This document shows positions 1 through 5,597 of a DNA stretch of 5,604 bases, piece after piece. Both the position numbers and the translations under genes were made by a program. Within the stretch, counting starts at the first letter, position 1. Each line of letters begins with the position of its first letter. Origin of the DNA: Candidatus Nanohalarchaeota archaeon. Lineage in GTDB: Archaea; EX4484-52; B79-G9. Where the stretch lies: NCBI GenBank assembly GCA_017610525.1, contig JAFCBW010000081.1, positions 1 to 5,604 of the forward strand, written 5' to 3'. The notes under the pieces are model-generated. The model ran no database searches. It was not told the DNA's origin and saw only the letters and a list, made by a program, of their open reading frames with translations.

Positions 1-766
1 GTATAGCAAGCCCGGACTTTATCAAACGATGAAAATCAAAAAGGTCATCAGGTGGCAAAACATCAAGATACACAGTATGCCCAAAAAAATCATACTTTCC
101 CTTACCTGGAACATCAATATCCTCAATATCTCTTGCAGGACCGTCAACTTCTGATTCAAAATGAGTCCCTAATGCACTCATCAGCGGTCCTCTGCGAAGA
201 TAAGAAATACCAAGAAAATGTTCATGATCAAACCCCATCCTAAGCAATTCCCCTTCAGGACTGAGCCCATATATTGAACGGATGCGTTTAGTAGTCTGTC
301 TCTTTCTGCCGCCAATATCCCTAATTTTCTGCACAACTCTTCCGGCTTTCGCAGGCCAGTCTGTTCTCGACAAACATGCAGTAGACCTCAAAGCAACTTT
401 ATCAAAATATTTCCACAATATTTCACCTGCTTCCTTTCCATCCATCGCGCTCTCGCGCAGAAAGTTATACAACGACTCAGGAGTTTTAGTACATTCCTTT
501 GTTGCAATAGGGGACAACATCCTGTCTTTGTATATAACAACAGGACTCTCAGAACCATCAGTATTTTCAACCAAACTTATCTGAACAGGATATCGCTCAC
601 TATTTCCGTACGTCTTCAAACCTGATGCTATTTCGGATGCCTCTGAAATCCACCCGTTCTCCTTGGCAATTTTTTCTAACCCATAAGTATTTACAACTCT
701 ATCACATCCGGGATTATCAGGAACAGGATATGACTCAAAATCACTATAATCAATCAGGTAAAGCAT
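1..766 (-). CDS. Unrecognised protein, C-terminally truncated by the window edge
   Basis: An open frame of 255 codons without a stop runs off the left edge. It starts at the ATG at 766-764. An in-frame TAG lies three codons upstream (775-773), so no earlier start is possible. The N-terminus reads MLYLIDYSDFESYPVPDN. The first 130 or so residues are mixed and acidic. Residues about 135-165 are strongly basic (RTDWPAKAGRVVQ, then GGRKRQTTKRIR), which could suit nucleic-acid contact, but that is inference only. Further on are HEHFLGISYLRRGPLMSALG (about 181-200) and an acidic stretch, PARDIEDIDVPGKGKYDFFG (about 210-229). There is no signal peptide or membrane segment, and I recognise no family. 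It lies 99 bp downstream of ppcA on the same strand but has its own promoter, so it is probably a separate transcription unit. Confidence is high that it is a real gene; its function is unknown. Confidence 0.85.
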   Translation of the reverse strand, partial: MLYLIDYSDFESYPVPDNPGCDRVVNTYGLEKIAKENGWISEASEIASGLKTYGNSERYPVQISLVENTDGSESPVVIYKDRMLSPIATKECTKTPESLYNFLRESAMDGKEAGEILWKYFDKVALRSTACLSRTDWPAKAGRVVQKIRDIGGRKRQTTKRIRSIYGLSPEGELLRMGFDHEHFLGISYLRRGPLMSALGTHFESEVDGPARDIEDIDVPGKGKYDFFGHTVYLDVLPPDDLFDFHRLIKSGLAI

Positions 767-787
767 AAAGTACTACTTAAGGGTAAC

Positions 788-803
788 ATTTAAATATCTT
801 TCC
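788..803 (-). promoter_or_regulatory. Archaeal BRE/TATA promoter of the left-edge gene, predicting a leaderless mRNA
   Basis: On the minus strand GGAAAG (803-798, a good purine-rich BRE) is followed directly by ATATTTAAAT (797-788, TATA box). The centre of the TATA box is about 26 nt upstream of the ATG at 766. Archaeal transcription usually begins about 25-27 nt downstream of the TATA centre, so the transcript should start at or within a base or two of the start codon. No Shine-Dalgarno sequence is present in the bases before that ATG, which agrees with leaderless initiation. Confidence 0.7.
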
Positions 804-865
804 AAACCAGAAAACGACTCTAAATACACCCTGCAAGCACTCAATCCCCCGCAAAACAACCAAAT

Positions 866-2344
866 CTACCCCAAAAACCGCCTAATCCACGCCGCCTTAG
901 TAATATTCTCACTAAGCGCATCCCCATGCTCCTTCCTAAACCCATCCATGATGATCCCCGTAAGCTTCTTATGACCCGAATCAACCTCAAAATCAACAAG
1001 CCCACACGCCATATCAACAGACTTGCGCACCGCAGGAGGAAAAAACCCCAGATTATCCTTATTCAGATACTGCAAAGAATCCTGCAAATCAACATCAAAA
1101 TGAGCATACACAGACCGCACAGCCTCAACATCAGAAGACGACAGCGCACTCAACCCCAAAACCTCCGGCGGAAGCCCTAAAGAATAAAGCGCAGCCGTAA
1201 ACTTAATCGCGCGCGGCAACGACACCCCCCCTGACTCGCGCGAATACCCGAAAAGCCCTATATGAAGCTTCCTTTTCCTGCGCGACGGCACATACCGCGC
1301 AATCCTGTTGATCATAGGAGCAAGAACCTGTATCTCCTTCTGGTATTGCAAGGACACCTTATCAATGATCGGAAGCAACCGCCCCTCATCAACAGAAACA
1401 GGCTTCTTCCTCTTCGAATTATTCAGGTCATAGACCGCCCTCTTCACAACATCCTCATCATAATCATACTTAAACGCCGACTGTATCGTATACGTCTGCA
1501 CACTGGGATATCCCCCCATGCAATTTTTGATATTCGTCGGCTTAAAATTACCCCGAAACGGCGCAGAACCAGCACCGATCATAACAGGAAGCTCAACCGA
1601 CAGCTTCTCCTCAAGCCTGCCTATCCTCTGCATAGCGACCTTCCCGATCAAAGCAGCAGCAAGAGACCCGTAATTCAGCGCAGGATCACTCCTTGCAAAC
1701 CACACCCTCTGGTAATCATCAATCCCCTGCGACTCAATAAACTTCTGAACCATTTTATCAGCCCCAAGCATTGCCTCCTTAGTCTCAAAAAGCGGCATCA
1801 CCCTTATCCTTTCCGGGAAAAACCTGCCAATCCACTCAGAAAGCGTAACATCACCATCAATCAAAGAAACAGTCTGCTTCCCGAAAACAAACCTCTTATA
1901 ATACTCAGCAATCCTGATAAGAGTCTTCTCCGACGACACCATCGGGACACTCACCTCAAAAAGCGGCGCCACATCATCACGAAACACAGCCCGCGAAATA
2001 TCATAGCTCCTGGGAATAGACTCAAGCACCTCCAAAAGCAGCTTCGCCTCATTCTTCTCAACAGCAGGATTAGGCGCCCTCAAAAGCATAAACACATCCC
2101 GCCCAAGCCTCATCTTACTAAAATAATCAGGATACCTGGTAAAAAGCTTCTTGATGACAAAATTATCAACCTCCTTCCCCTCGCAATCCCACAACTGCTC
2201 GCGTGCCTTCAGATGCGAAAAAGCATGAAACGCTTCCTTAATCTCATCATCCCCGCCGATGACAGTATTATCTGCAAAAAAAGGAGCGCTGACATTATCC
2301 GGGTGCTGGGTACTCATACAACGCGAAATATTATACTTAGTCAT
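866..2344 (-). CDS. ppcA: Phosphoenolpyruvate carboxylase, archaeal type
   Basis: Carboxylates phosphoenolpyruvate with bicarbonate to oxaloacetate in the cytoplasm, the precursor of aspartate. The protein has 492 residues, the size of archaeal-type PEPC (roughly 480-540) and about half that of the bacterial/plant enzyme. Family marks are MSTQHPDN near the N-terminus (residues 10-17), PLFEVSVPM (about 127-135), ARSDPALNYG (about 217-226), GAGSAPFRG (about 257-265), YSRESGG with LPRAIKF (about 367-382), and a C-terminus ending RRFLG. The ATG at 2344 is chosen because GAGGAGG lies 7 nt upstream; a GTG two codons earlier (2350) would leave only one base after the same site. The ATG shares its A with the lysA stop (TAATG), so translation is probably coupled. 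It is the last gene of the operon and presumably feeds oxaloacetate toward aspartate-family synthesis. The family is known in archaea and only a few bacteria. Product assignment is secure. Confidence 0.95.
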   Translation of the reverse strand: MTKYNISRCMSTQHPDNVSAPFFADNTVIGGDDEIKEAFHAFSHLKAREQLWDCEGKEVDNFVIKKLFTRYPDYFSKMRLGRDVFMLLRAPNPAVEKNEAKLLLEVLESIPRSYDISRAVFRDDVAPLFEVSVPMVSSEKTLIRIAEYYKRFVFGKQTVSLIDGDVTLSEWIGRFFPERIRVMPLFETKEAMLGADKMVQKFIESQGIDDYQRVWFARSDPALNYGSLAAALIGKVAMQRIGRLEEKLSVELPVMIGAGSAPFRGNFKPTNIKNCMGGYPSVQTYTIQSAFKYDYDEDVVKRAVYDLNNSKRKKPVSVDEGRLLPIIDKVSLQYQKEIQVLAPMINRIARYVPSRRKRKLHIGLFGYSRESGGVSLPRAIKFTAALYSLGLPPEVLGLSALSSSDVEAVRSVYAHFDVDLQDSLQYLNKDNLGFFPPAVRKSVDMACGLVDFEVDSGHKKLTGIIMDGFRKEHGDALSENITKAAWIRRFLG

Positions 2345-3597
2345 TACCACGCCTCCTCACGCACAACCCTCACACCCTTGCCATCAACCAAAACCTCCCG
2401 TGGCTTCGGGCGCGAATTATAAGTTGAAGCCATACTATAACCATAAGCTCCTGCATCAAGTACCGCAAGCACATCACCCTCAGACGGCACAGGCAATTTA
2501 CGCAGAATCTCCCTATTCACAGAAAACACATCCCCTGACTCACACAGGTTCCCCGCAACCATAAACCCTTTCTCATCCTTTGATGCAACACAATTACACA
2601 CAACCATCTCATGATAAGAACCATAAAACGAAGGCCGCGCAAGCGTATTAAATCCCCCGTTCACACCGATGACAGGCACATTCTTATCCTCAACAGTATT
2701 GATTTCAAGCAAAAGCACACCAGCATCCCCGACAATATACCTCCCCGGCTCAACTGCAATCTGTGCGTTTCTCAGTGGAGAAGAAGCAACCTTACTGCAA
2801 ATACCCTTGGCATACACATCAAGCGGAAACTCTTTATCCTTCGCACAATACGGTATCCCCGGACCGCCACCAAAATCAATAAACTCAAGATCATGGCCAA
2901 TCTTATCCTGTATCTTCACAGCAGCACCGATAGTCCTATCCACAGTCTCAAGAAACACACCCACATCATCCGCAAGCCACCCGGAACCTATATGCTGGTG
3001 CAGCCCAACAAGATTGAACCCGGACTCCTTGATAAGATCGACAGCAGAAGATAGCTTCGACTCAGGAATCCCAAACTTAATGTACTTGCCGGCAGTAATA
3101 GTATGGCTGTGATGCCCTGCCCCCATACCGGGATTCCACCTTAATGAAACATTAAGGCCCTCACCCCCGAACTTGCGGAGCCGCTTAATCTGAGACAGAG
3201 AATCAATATTAATGAAAATCCCATCATCAACCAGCATCTTCAGGTCACTGTCACTTACGCTTGTGCCAGTAAACATAATCTTTTCCCTAGGATAGCCTGC
3301 ATCCATCGCAATCTTCGCCTCATACGGCGAAACCGCATCAATATATGCCCCTTCCCTGCACAATATCTTCAACACTTCCGGGTTGGAATTCGCCTTCATA
3401 GCATAATGTATTCTGAAATTATCACTACATTTTTGAAAAGCGCTCCTAATAGCAGAAAAATTATCAATAATCCTCTGCTTATCATACACATAAAGAGGCG
3501 TACCATACTCCTTCGCAAGCGCGCATGCATCCCGCCCGAGAATTGCCAGATGATTCTCATCATTCACTTCCAGATGCCCTTTTTTCTCCCACCACAC
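2344..3597 (-). CDS. lysA: Diaminopimelate decarboxylase
   Basis: PLP-dependent decarboxylation of meso-diaminopimelate to L-lysine, the last step of the DAP pathway; cytoplasmic. It is a fold-III (alanine racemase-like) decarboxylase of 417 residues, a normal length. Visible motifs in order: HYAMKAN with the PLP-binding lysine at about 68; HQHIGSGW (200-207); DFGGGPGIPY (241-250), the phosphate-binding glycine loop; EPGRYIVGDAG (283-293); CESGD (352-356) with the conserved active-site cysteine; and GAYGYSMASTYNSRP (383-397). These include the residues expected for catalysis and substrate binding. The GTG at 3597 is chosen as start: GAGGTGAT ends 4 nt before it, whereas the first in-frame GTG (3606) lies inside that site. 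The gene begins 5 nt after the dapA stop, and its TAA overlaps the ppcA ATG by one base. LysA identity is very secure; the start codon is somewhat less so. Confidence 0.96.
   Translation of the reverse strand: MWWEKKGHLEVNDENHLAILGRDACALAKEYGTPLYVYDKQRIIDNFSAIRSAFQKCSDNFRIHYAMKANSNPEVLKILCREGAYIDAVSPYEAKIAMDAGYPREKIMFTGTSVSDSDLKMLVDDGIFINIDSLSQIKRLRKFGGEGLNVSLRWNPGMGAGHHSHTITAGKYIKFGIPESKLSSAVDLIKESGFNLVGLHQHIGSGWLADDVGVFLETVDRTIGAAVKIQDKIGHDLEFIDFGGGPGIPYCAKDKEFPLDVYAKGICSKVASSPLRNAQIAVEPGRYIVGDAGVLLLEINTVEDKNVPVIGVNGGFNTLARPSFYGSYHEMVVCNCVASKDEKGFMVAGNLCESGDVFSVNREILRKLPVPSEGDVLAVLDAGAYGYSMASTYNSRPKPREVLVDGKGVRVVREEAW
2352..2358 (-). promoter_or_regulatory. Shine-Dalgarno site of ppcA
   Basis: GAGGAGG on the minus strand lies inside the last codons of lysA, 7 nt before the ATG at 2344. 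The spacing decides in favour of that ATG over the GTG at 2350. Confidence 0.75.
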
Positions 3598-3601
3598 ACA
3601 A

Positions 3602-3609
3602 ATCACCTC
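3602..3609 (-). promoter_or_regulatory. Shine-Dalgarno site of lysA, containing the dapA stop codon
   Basis: GAGGTGAT on the minus strand is a contiguous match to the usual archaeal anti-Shine-Dalgarno tail. It lies 4 nt before the GTG start at 3597. The dapA stop TGA (3605-3603) is inside it, so ribosomes terminating dapA sit on the lysA initiation site. Confidence 0.8.
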
Positions 3610-4514
3610 GTAAGCCGAAGATCCAAAAGCACCTTATCAATCTCCTTCTTAGCACCATCTGTCACATCAATCAAAGGAAGACGCGCAACACCCACAGGAA
3701 TCCCAATCTTCCTGAGCGCATAATGAGTAGGCTGCGGATTAGTCTCCATAAACAGCACACGATAAAGCTCTTTCAGTTTCGCATCAACAGCGCGGGCTTC
3801 CTCAAACTTCCCTTCACGCGCAAGCCTCACAACATCGCACGTGCGCCCAGGATCAACATTAGCAGCAACAGAAATGCCGCCCGTCCCTCCTGCCTTGATA
3901 ATCTCAAGATTTAGATTGTCATCACCGGACACCACAGAAAAATCCAGATCCTGCGTACCCGCGATAATCTTTTTAATCTGCTCCATATCACCCGAAGCCT
4001 CCTTCACCGCAACAATATTCGAAAACTCCTTTGCAAGCCTGATAGTAGTCTCAGCATCGATATTTTTGGCAGTCCGCCCGGGCACATTATAAACAATAAT
4101 ATCACCGTCAACCTTGGACGCGATTTGCGCATAATGTTGATACAGGCCTTCCTGCATCGGCTTATTCTGGTACGGGCTGATCTGCAGATGAGTAGTAATC
4201 CCCAAATCCTCAATCTTCTTTGCAGCATCAATAGCCTCTCGGGTGCAATTAGAGCCATCACCGGCAATCACCTTTGTCTTCCCCGAAACATGATCAAGAC
4301 AGTTTTTCATAAGCGCAACCTGCTCATCCCACGTCATGGAAGTTGCATGCCCCGTACATCCCGCAACAAGAATCCCGTCAACACCGCCTTTGAGAACATA
4401 GTCTATCAACTTATTCATAGCCTCTTGATTAACGGGATTAGTTAGCCCGTCCCCGTCGCCCATAGGAGTTACAAGCGCAGGATAGCACCCGCCAAATACC
4501 TTGCTCTTAGCCAT
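3603..4514 (-). CDS. dapA: 4-Hydroxy-tetrahydrodipicolinate synthase (DapA), with unusual active-site residues
   Basis: Condenses pyruvate with aspartate semialdehyde, the committed step of the DAP route to lysine; cytoplasmic class I aldolase with a TIM barrel. The protein has 303 residues, close to the usual 290-300. The Schiff-base lysine is K171 in VAVKEASGD. YNVPGRT (142-148) supplies the conserved tyrosine and the arginine typical of DapA as opposed to other family members. SGDD and GGTGGISVAANV follow in the normal order. By alignment with E. coli DapA from memory, the GTTGE motif reads GCTGH (52-56), so Thr44 is Cys53, and the PYYN motif reads PYQN (114-117), so Tyr107 is Gln116. Both are members of the proton-relay triad. 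The start is ATG 4514, 8 nt after GGAGG. It overlaps the end of dapB by 8 nt, and its TGA lies in the lysA ribosome-binding site. Operon context supports the DapA role, although a variant specificity cannot be excluded. Confidence 0.92.
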   Translation of the reverse strand: MAKSKVFGGCYPALVTPMGDGDGLTNPVNQEAMNKLIDYVLKGGVDGILVAGCTGHATSMTWDEQVALMKNCLDHVSGKTKVIAGDGSNCTREAIDAAKKIEDLGITTHLQISPYQNKPMQEGLYQHYAQIASKVDGDIIVYNVPGRTAKNIDAETTIRLAKEFSNIVAVKEASGDMEQIKKIIAGTQDLDFSVVSGDDNLNLEIIKAGGTGGISVAANVDPGRTCDVVRLAREGKFEEARAVDAKLKELYRVLFMETNPQPTHYALRKIGIPVGVARLPLIDVTDGAKKEIDKVLLDLRLTR

Positions 4515-5280
4515 CTAAATCGCCTCCGATAATTTCATCCATCATATCCTCAAATTTATAGTACCCTTTCTTGCCATTTATCCATTGCGCTGCTGACAGT
4601 GCCCCGTCTGCAAAACCGCTCCTTCCCCTCGCAGTATGCTTAATCTCAATGGTATCTGCTAAAGAATCAAACCCAACCACATGCGTACCGGGAATATTCC
4701 CGCCCCGCACACTTGCAAAATGCAGTTCATCTGGCTCAATTTTGCGGTCAAGCCGCCCGGTCACAAGCTTTTTCTTGCGCGATAGGTTAGAGACAAGCAC
4801 CTCACCAAGCTTCACTGCCGTTCCCGAGGGACTGTCAACCTTCTGGTTATGGTGCAGCTCATACGCATATTCATCATATTGCGAAAAATTATCCAAAACC
4901 TTCGCCGCATACGCAGTCATCCGAAACAGGATATTTACCCCAATCGAAAAATTATGCGCATAAATAAACCCTATCCCCGAACCATCCACAATATTCTTGA
5001 CCTGCTCAGCTTTATCATACCACGCCGTAGTCCCGACAACCATATTTTTCTTGAGAGCAGCAACCTTCTTCACATTATCAATAAGCACATCAGGCCGCGT
5101 AAAGTCAATGCAGGCATCAACCCCCTTCAGGCTCTTCTCATTGATATCATTATATACTTTTCCCTGCGCATCAACAAACGGGTCAATGATAGACTTGACG
5201 CATATTCCTTTCTCATGCGCAAGACTCTCAAGAGTGCGCCCCATTTTTCCATATCCGATTATTGCGATATTCAAAACCAT
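4507..5280 (-). CDS. dapB: 4-Hydroxy-tetrahydrodipicolinate reductase
   Basis: NAD(P)H-dependent reduction of the DapA product to tetrahydrodipicolinate; cytoplasmic. The protein has 257 residues, within the usual 240-275. An N-terminal Rossmann domain opens with NIAIIGYGKMGR (4-15), followed by DFTRP (59-63) and GTTAWYD (83-89). The C-terminal catalytic domain has HNFSIGVNIL (109-118), ELHHNQKVDSPSGTA (141-155) with the catalytic His143 and Lys147, RGGNIPGTH (192-200) and GRSGFADGA (219-227). GYGKMG, the tryptophan-tyrosine after GTT, and NFSIGVNI resemble Bacteroidetes-type DapB more than the E. coli form; this is recalled similarity, not a search. The ATG at 5280 is preferred because GGGTGAT ends 3 nt before it and the Rossmann strand begins at once. 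An in-frame ATG at 5298 would add MEKGDD. First gene of the operon; its end overlaps dapA by 8 nt. Confidence 0.94.
   Translation of the reverse strand: MVLNIAIIGYGKMGRTLESLAHEKGICVKSIIDPFVDAQGKVYNDINEKSLKGVDACIDFTRPDVLIDNVKKVAALKKNMVVGTTAWYDKAEQVKNIVDGSGIGFIYAHNFSIGVNILFRMTAYAAKVLDNFSQYDEYAYELHHNQKVDSPSGTAVKLGEVLVSNLSRKKKLVTGRLDRKIEPDELHFASVRGGNIPGTHVVGFDSLADTIEIKHTARGRSGFADGALSAAQWINGKKGYYKFEDMMDEIIGGDLDG
4519..4527 (-). promoter_or_regulatory. Shine-Dalgarno site of dapA
   Basis: GGAGGCGAT on the minus strand, one mismatch from the ideal archaeal GGAGGTGAT, lies inside the last codons of dapB (encoding Gly-Gly-Asp). From the end of GGAGG to the ATG at 4514 is 8 nt. Confidence 0.8.
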
Positions 5281-5283
5281 ATC

Positions 5284-5290
5284 ATCACCC
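5284..5290 (-). promoter_or_regulatory. Shine-Dalgarno site of dapB
   Basis: GGGTGAT on the minus strand ends 3 nt before the ATG at 5280. GGTGAT is the downstream half of the archaeal GGAGGTGAT consensus, so a short gap is expected. It supports 5280 over the ATG at 5298, which lies upstream of the site. Confidence 0.6.
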
Positions 5291-5315
5291 TTCTCCATGC
5301 CATAAGCGGCCTGGC

Positions 5316-5329
5316 AATTAAATTATTTA
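5316..5329 (-). promoter_or_regulatory. Candidate TATA box of the dapB-dapA-lysA-ppcA operon
   Basis: The minus strand reads TAAATAATTTAATT, centred about 42 nt upstream of the dapB ATG at 5280. A start about 26 nt downstream would fall near 5296-5297, giving a leader of about 17 nt that contains the Shine-Dalgarno site. That leader is too short for a lysine riboswitch. No strong BRE precedes it, and the element is nearly symmetric, so it could also serve the plus strand. The call rests on position and AT content only. Confidence 0.4.
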
Positions 5330-5338
5330 CACATTCAT

Positions 5339-5428
5339 CATTGAAACCATCAAAACCATGTGAAGCATTAAAATGCCCGAAATCATTAAAATTATTGTGG
5401 GTGCTGAAGGTAGTAATATTACTGAAAT
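5339..5428. repeat. Degenerate 9-bp tandem repeat upstream of the operon
   Basis: Reading the plus strand in steps of nine from 5339 gives CATTGAAAC, CATCAAAAC, CATGTGAAG, CATTAAAAT, GCCCGAAAT, CATTAAAAT. Three of the six units fit CATTRAAAY perfectly, one has one mismatch, and two are decayed (5/9). A weaker echo of the same phase (TGCTGAAGG, TACTGAAAT) continues to about 5428. The array begins 10 bp upstream of the operon's candidate TATA box and crosses the start of the possible plus-strand gene. It could be a set of regulator half-sites or a decayed minisatellite. Confidence 0.45.
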
Positions 5429-5597
5429 CGTGAAATCTATTCTGAGGACTAAAAATGTTAAAGAAACAGTTCTTGTAGATAAAAGCAAAAAAAGAAACTG
5501 GACAAATAAAATTAAAAAAACTAGGCAAAATCTTCATATTTTCAACGAAGTTTCCGATATCCACCCAGAACCATTTAATCACACAGAGTTATGGTAG
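5373..5597 (+). CDS. Possible small divergent gene, unrecognised
   Basis: A 74-codon frame on the opposite strand to the operon starts at ATG 5373, the first start after an in-frame TGA at 5361-5363, and ends at TAG 5595-5597. The N-terminal part looks like an alpha/beta protein start: EIIKIIVGAEG, then a helix-like ITEIVKSILRTK, then a strand-like ETVLVD. The middle is lysine-rich (about residues 38-51) and the end is acidic and aromatic. There is no membrane segment and no family I recognise. Only a weak GTGA (5360-5363), 9 nt before the ATG, could serve as ribosome-binding site. The region is visibly more AT-rich than the operon. The opposing minus-strand frame here is Phe/Asn-rich and unconvincing. 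This may be a short gene, or a broken remnant of a longer one whose continuation lies beyond the window. Confidence 0.4.
   Translation: MPEIIKIIVGAEGSNITEIVKSILRTKNVKETVLVDKSKKRNWTNKIKKTRQNLHIFNEVSDIHPEPFNHTELW

Noticed and set aside
282..584. Plus-strand open frame with a hydrophobic, signal-like N-terminus
   Set aside because: It lies opposite the continuous 255-codon minus-strand gene, which has a matching promoter. The signal-like start is a by-product of the antisense reading.
853..865. T-rich stretch on the minus strand just after the ppcA stop (ATTTGGTTGTTTT) as a terminator
   Set aside because: The T-runs are short and interrupted and there is no hairpin. Archaeal terminators can be weak T-tracts, but this is too poor to call.
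1262..2422. Long plus-strand open frame of 386 codons opposite ppcA
   Set aside because: It is antisense to a clearly conserved enzyme, is very rich in Arg, Pro, Ile, Leu and His as expected for a shadow frame, and matches nothing I recognise.
3585..3606. lysA start at the first in-frame GTG (3606)
   Set aside because: That GTG is within GAGGTGAT, the ribosome-binding site itself. The next GTG at 3597 has correct spacing.
5281..5330. Lysine riboswitch or attenuator upstream of dapB
   Set aside because: The predicted leader is only about 17 nt and the region between the AT-rich element and the start has no room for an aptamer.
5271..5582. Minus-strand open frame of 103 codons overlapping the dapB start
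   Set aside because: It is extremely rich in Phe and Asn, overlaps dapB in another frame, covers the candidate promoter, and has no recognisable motif.
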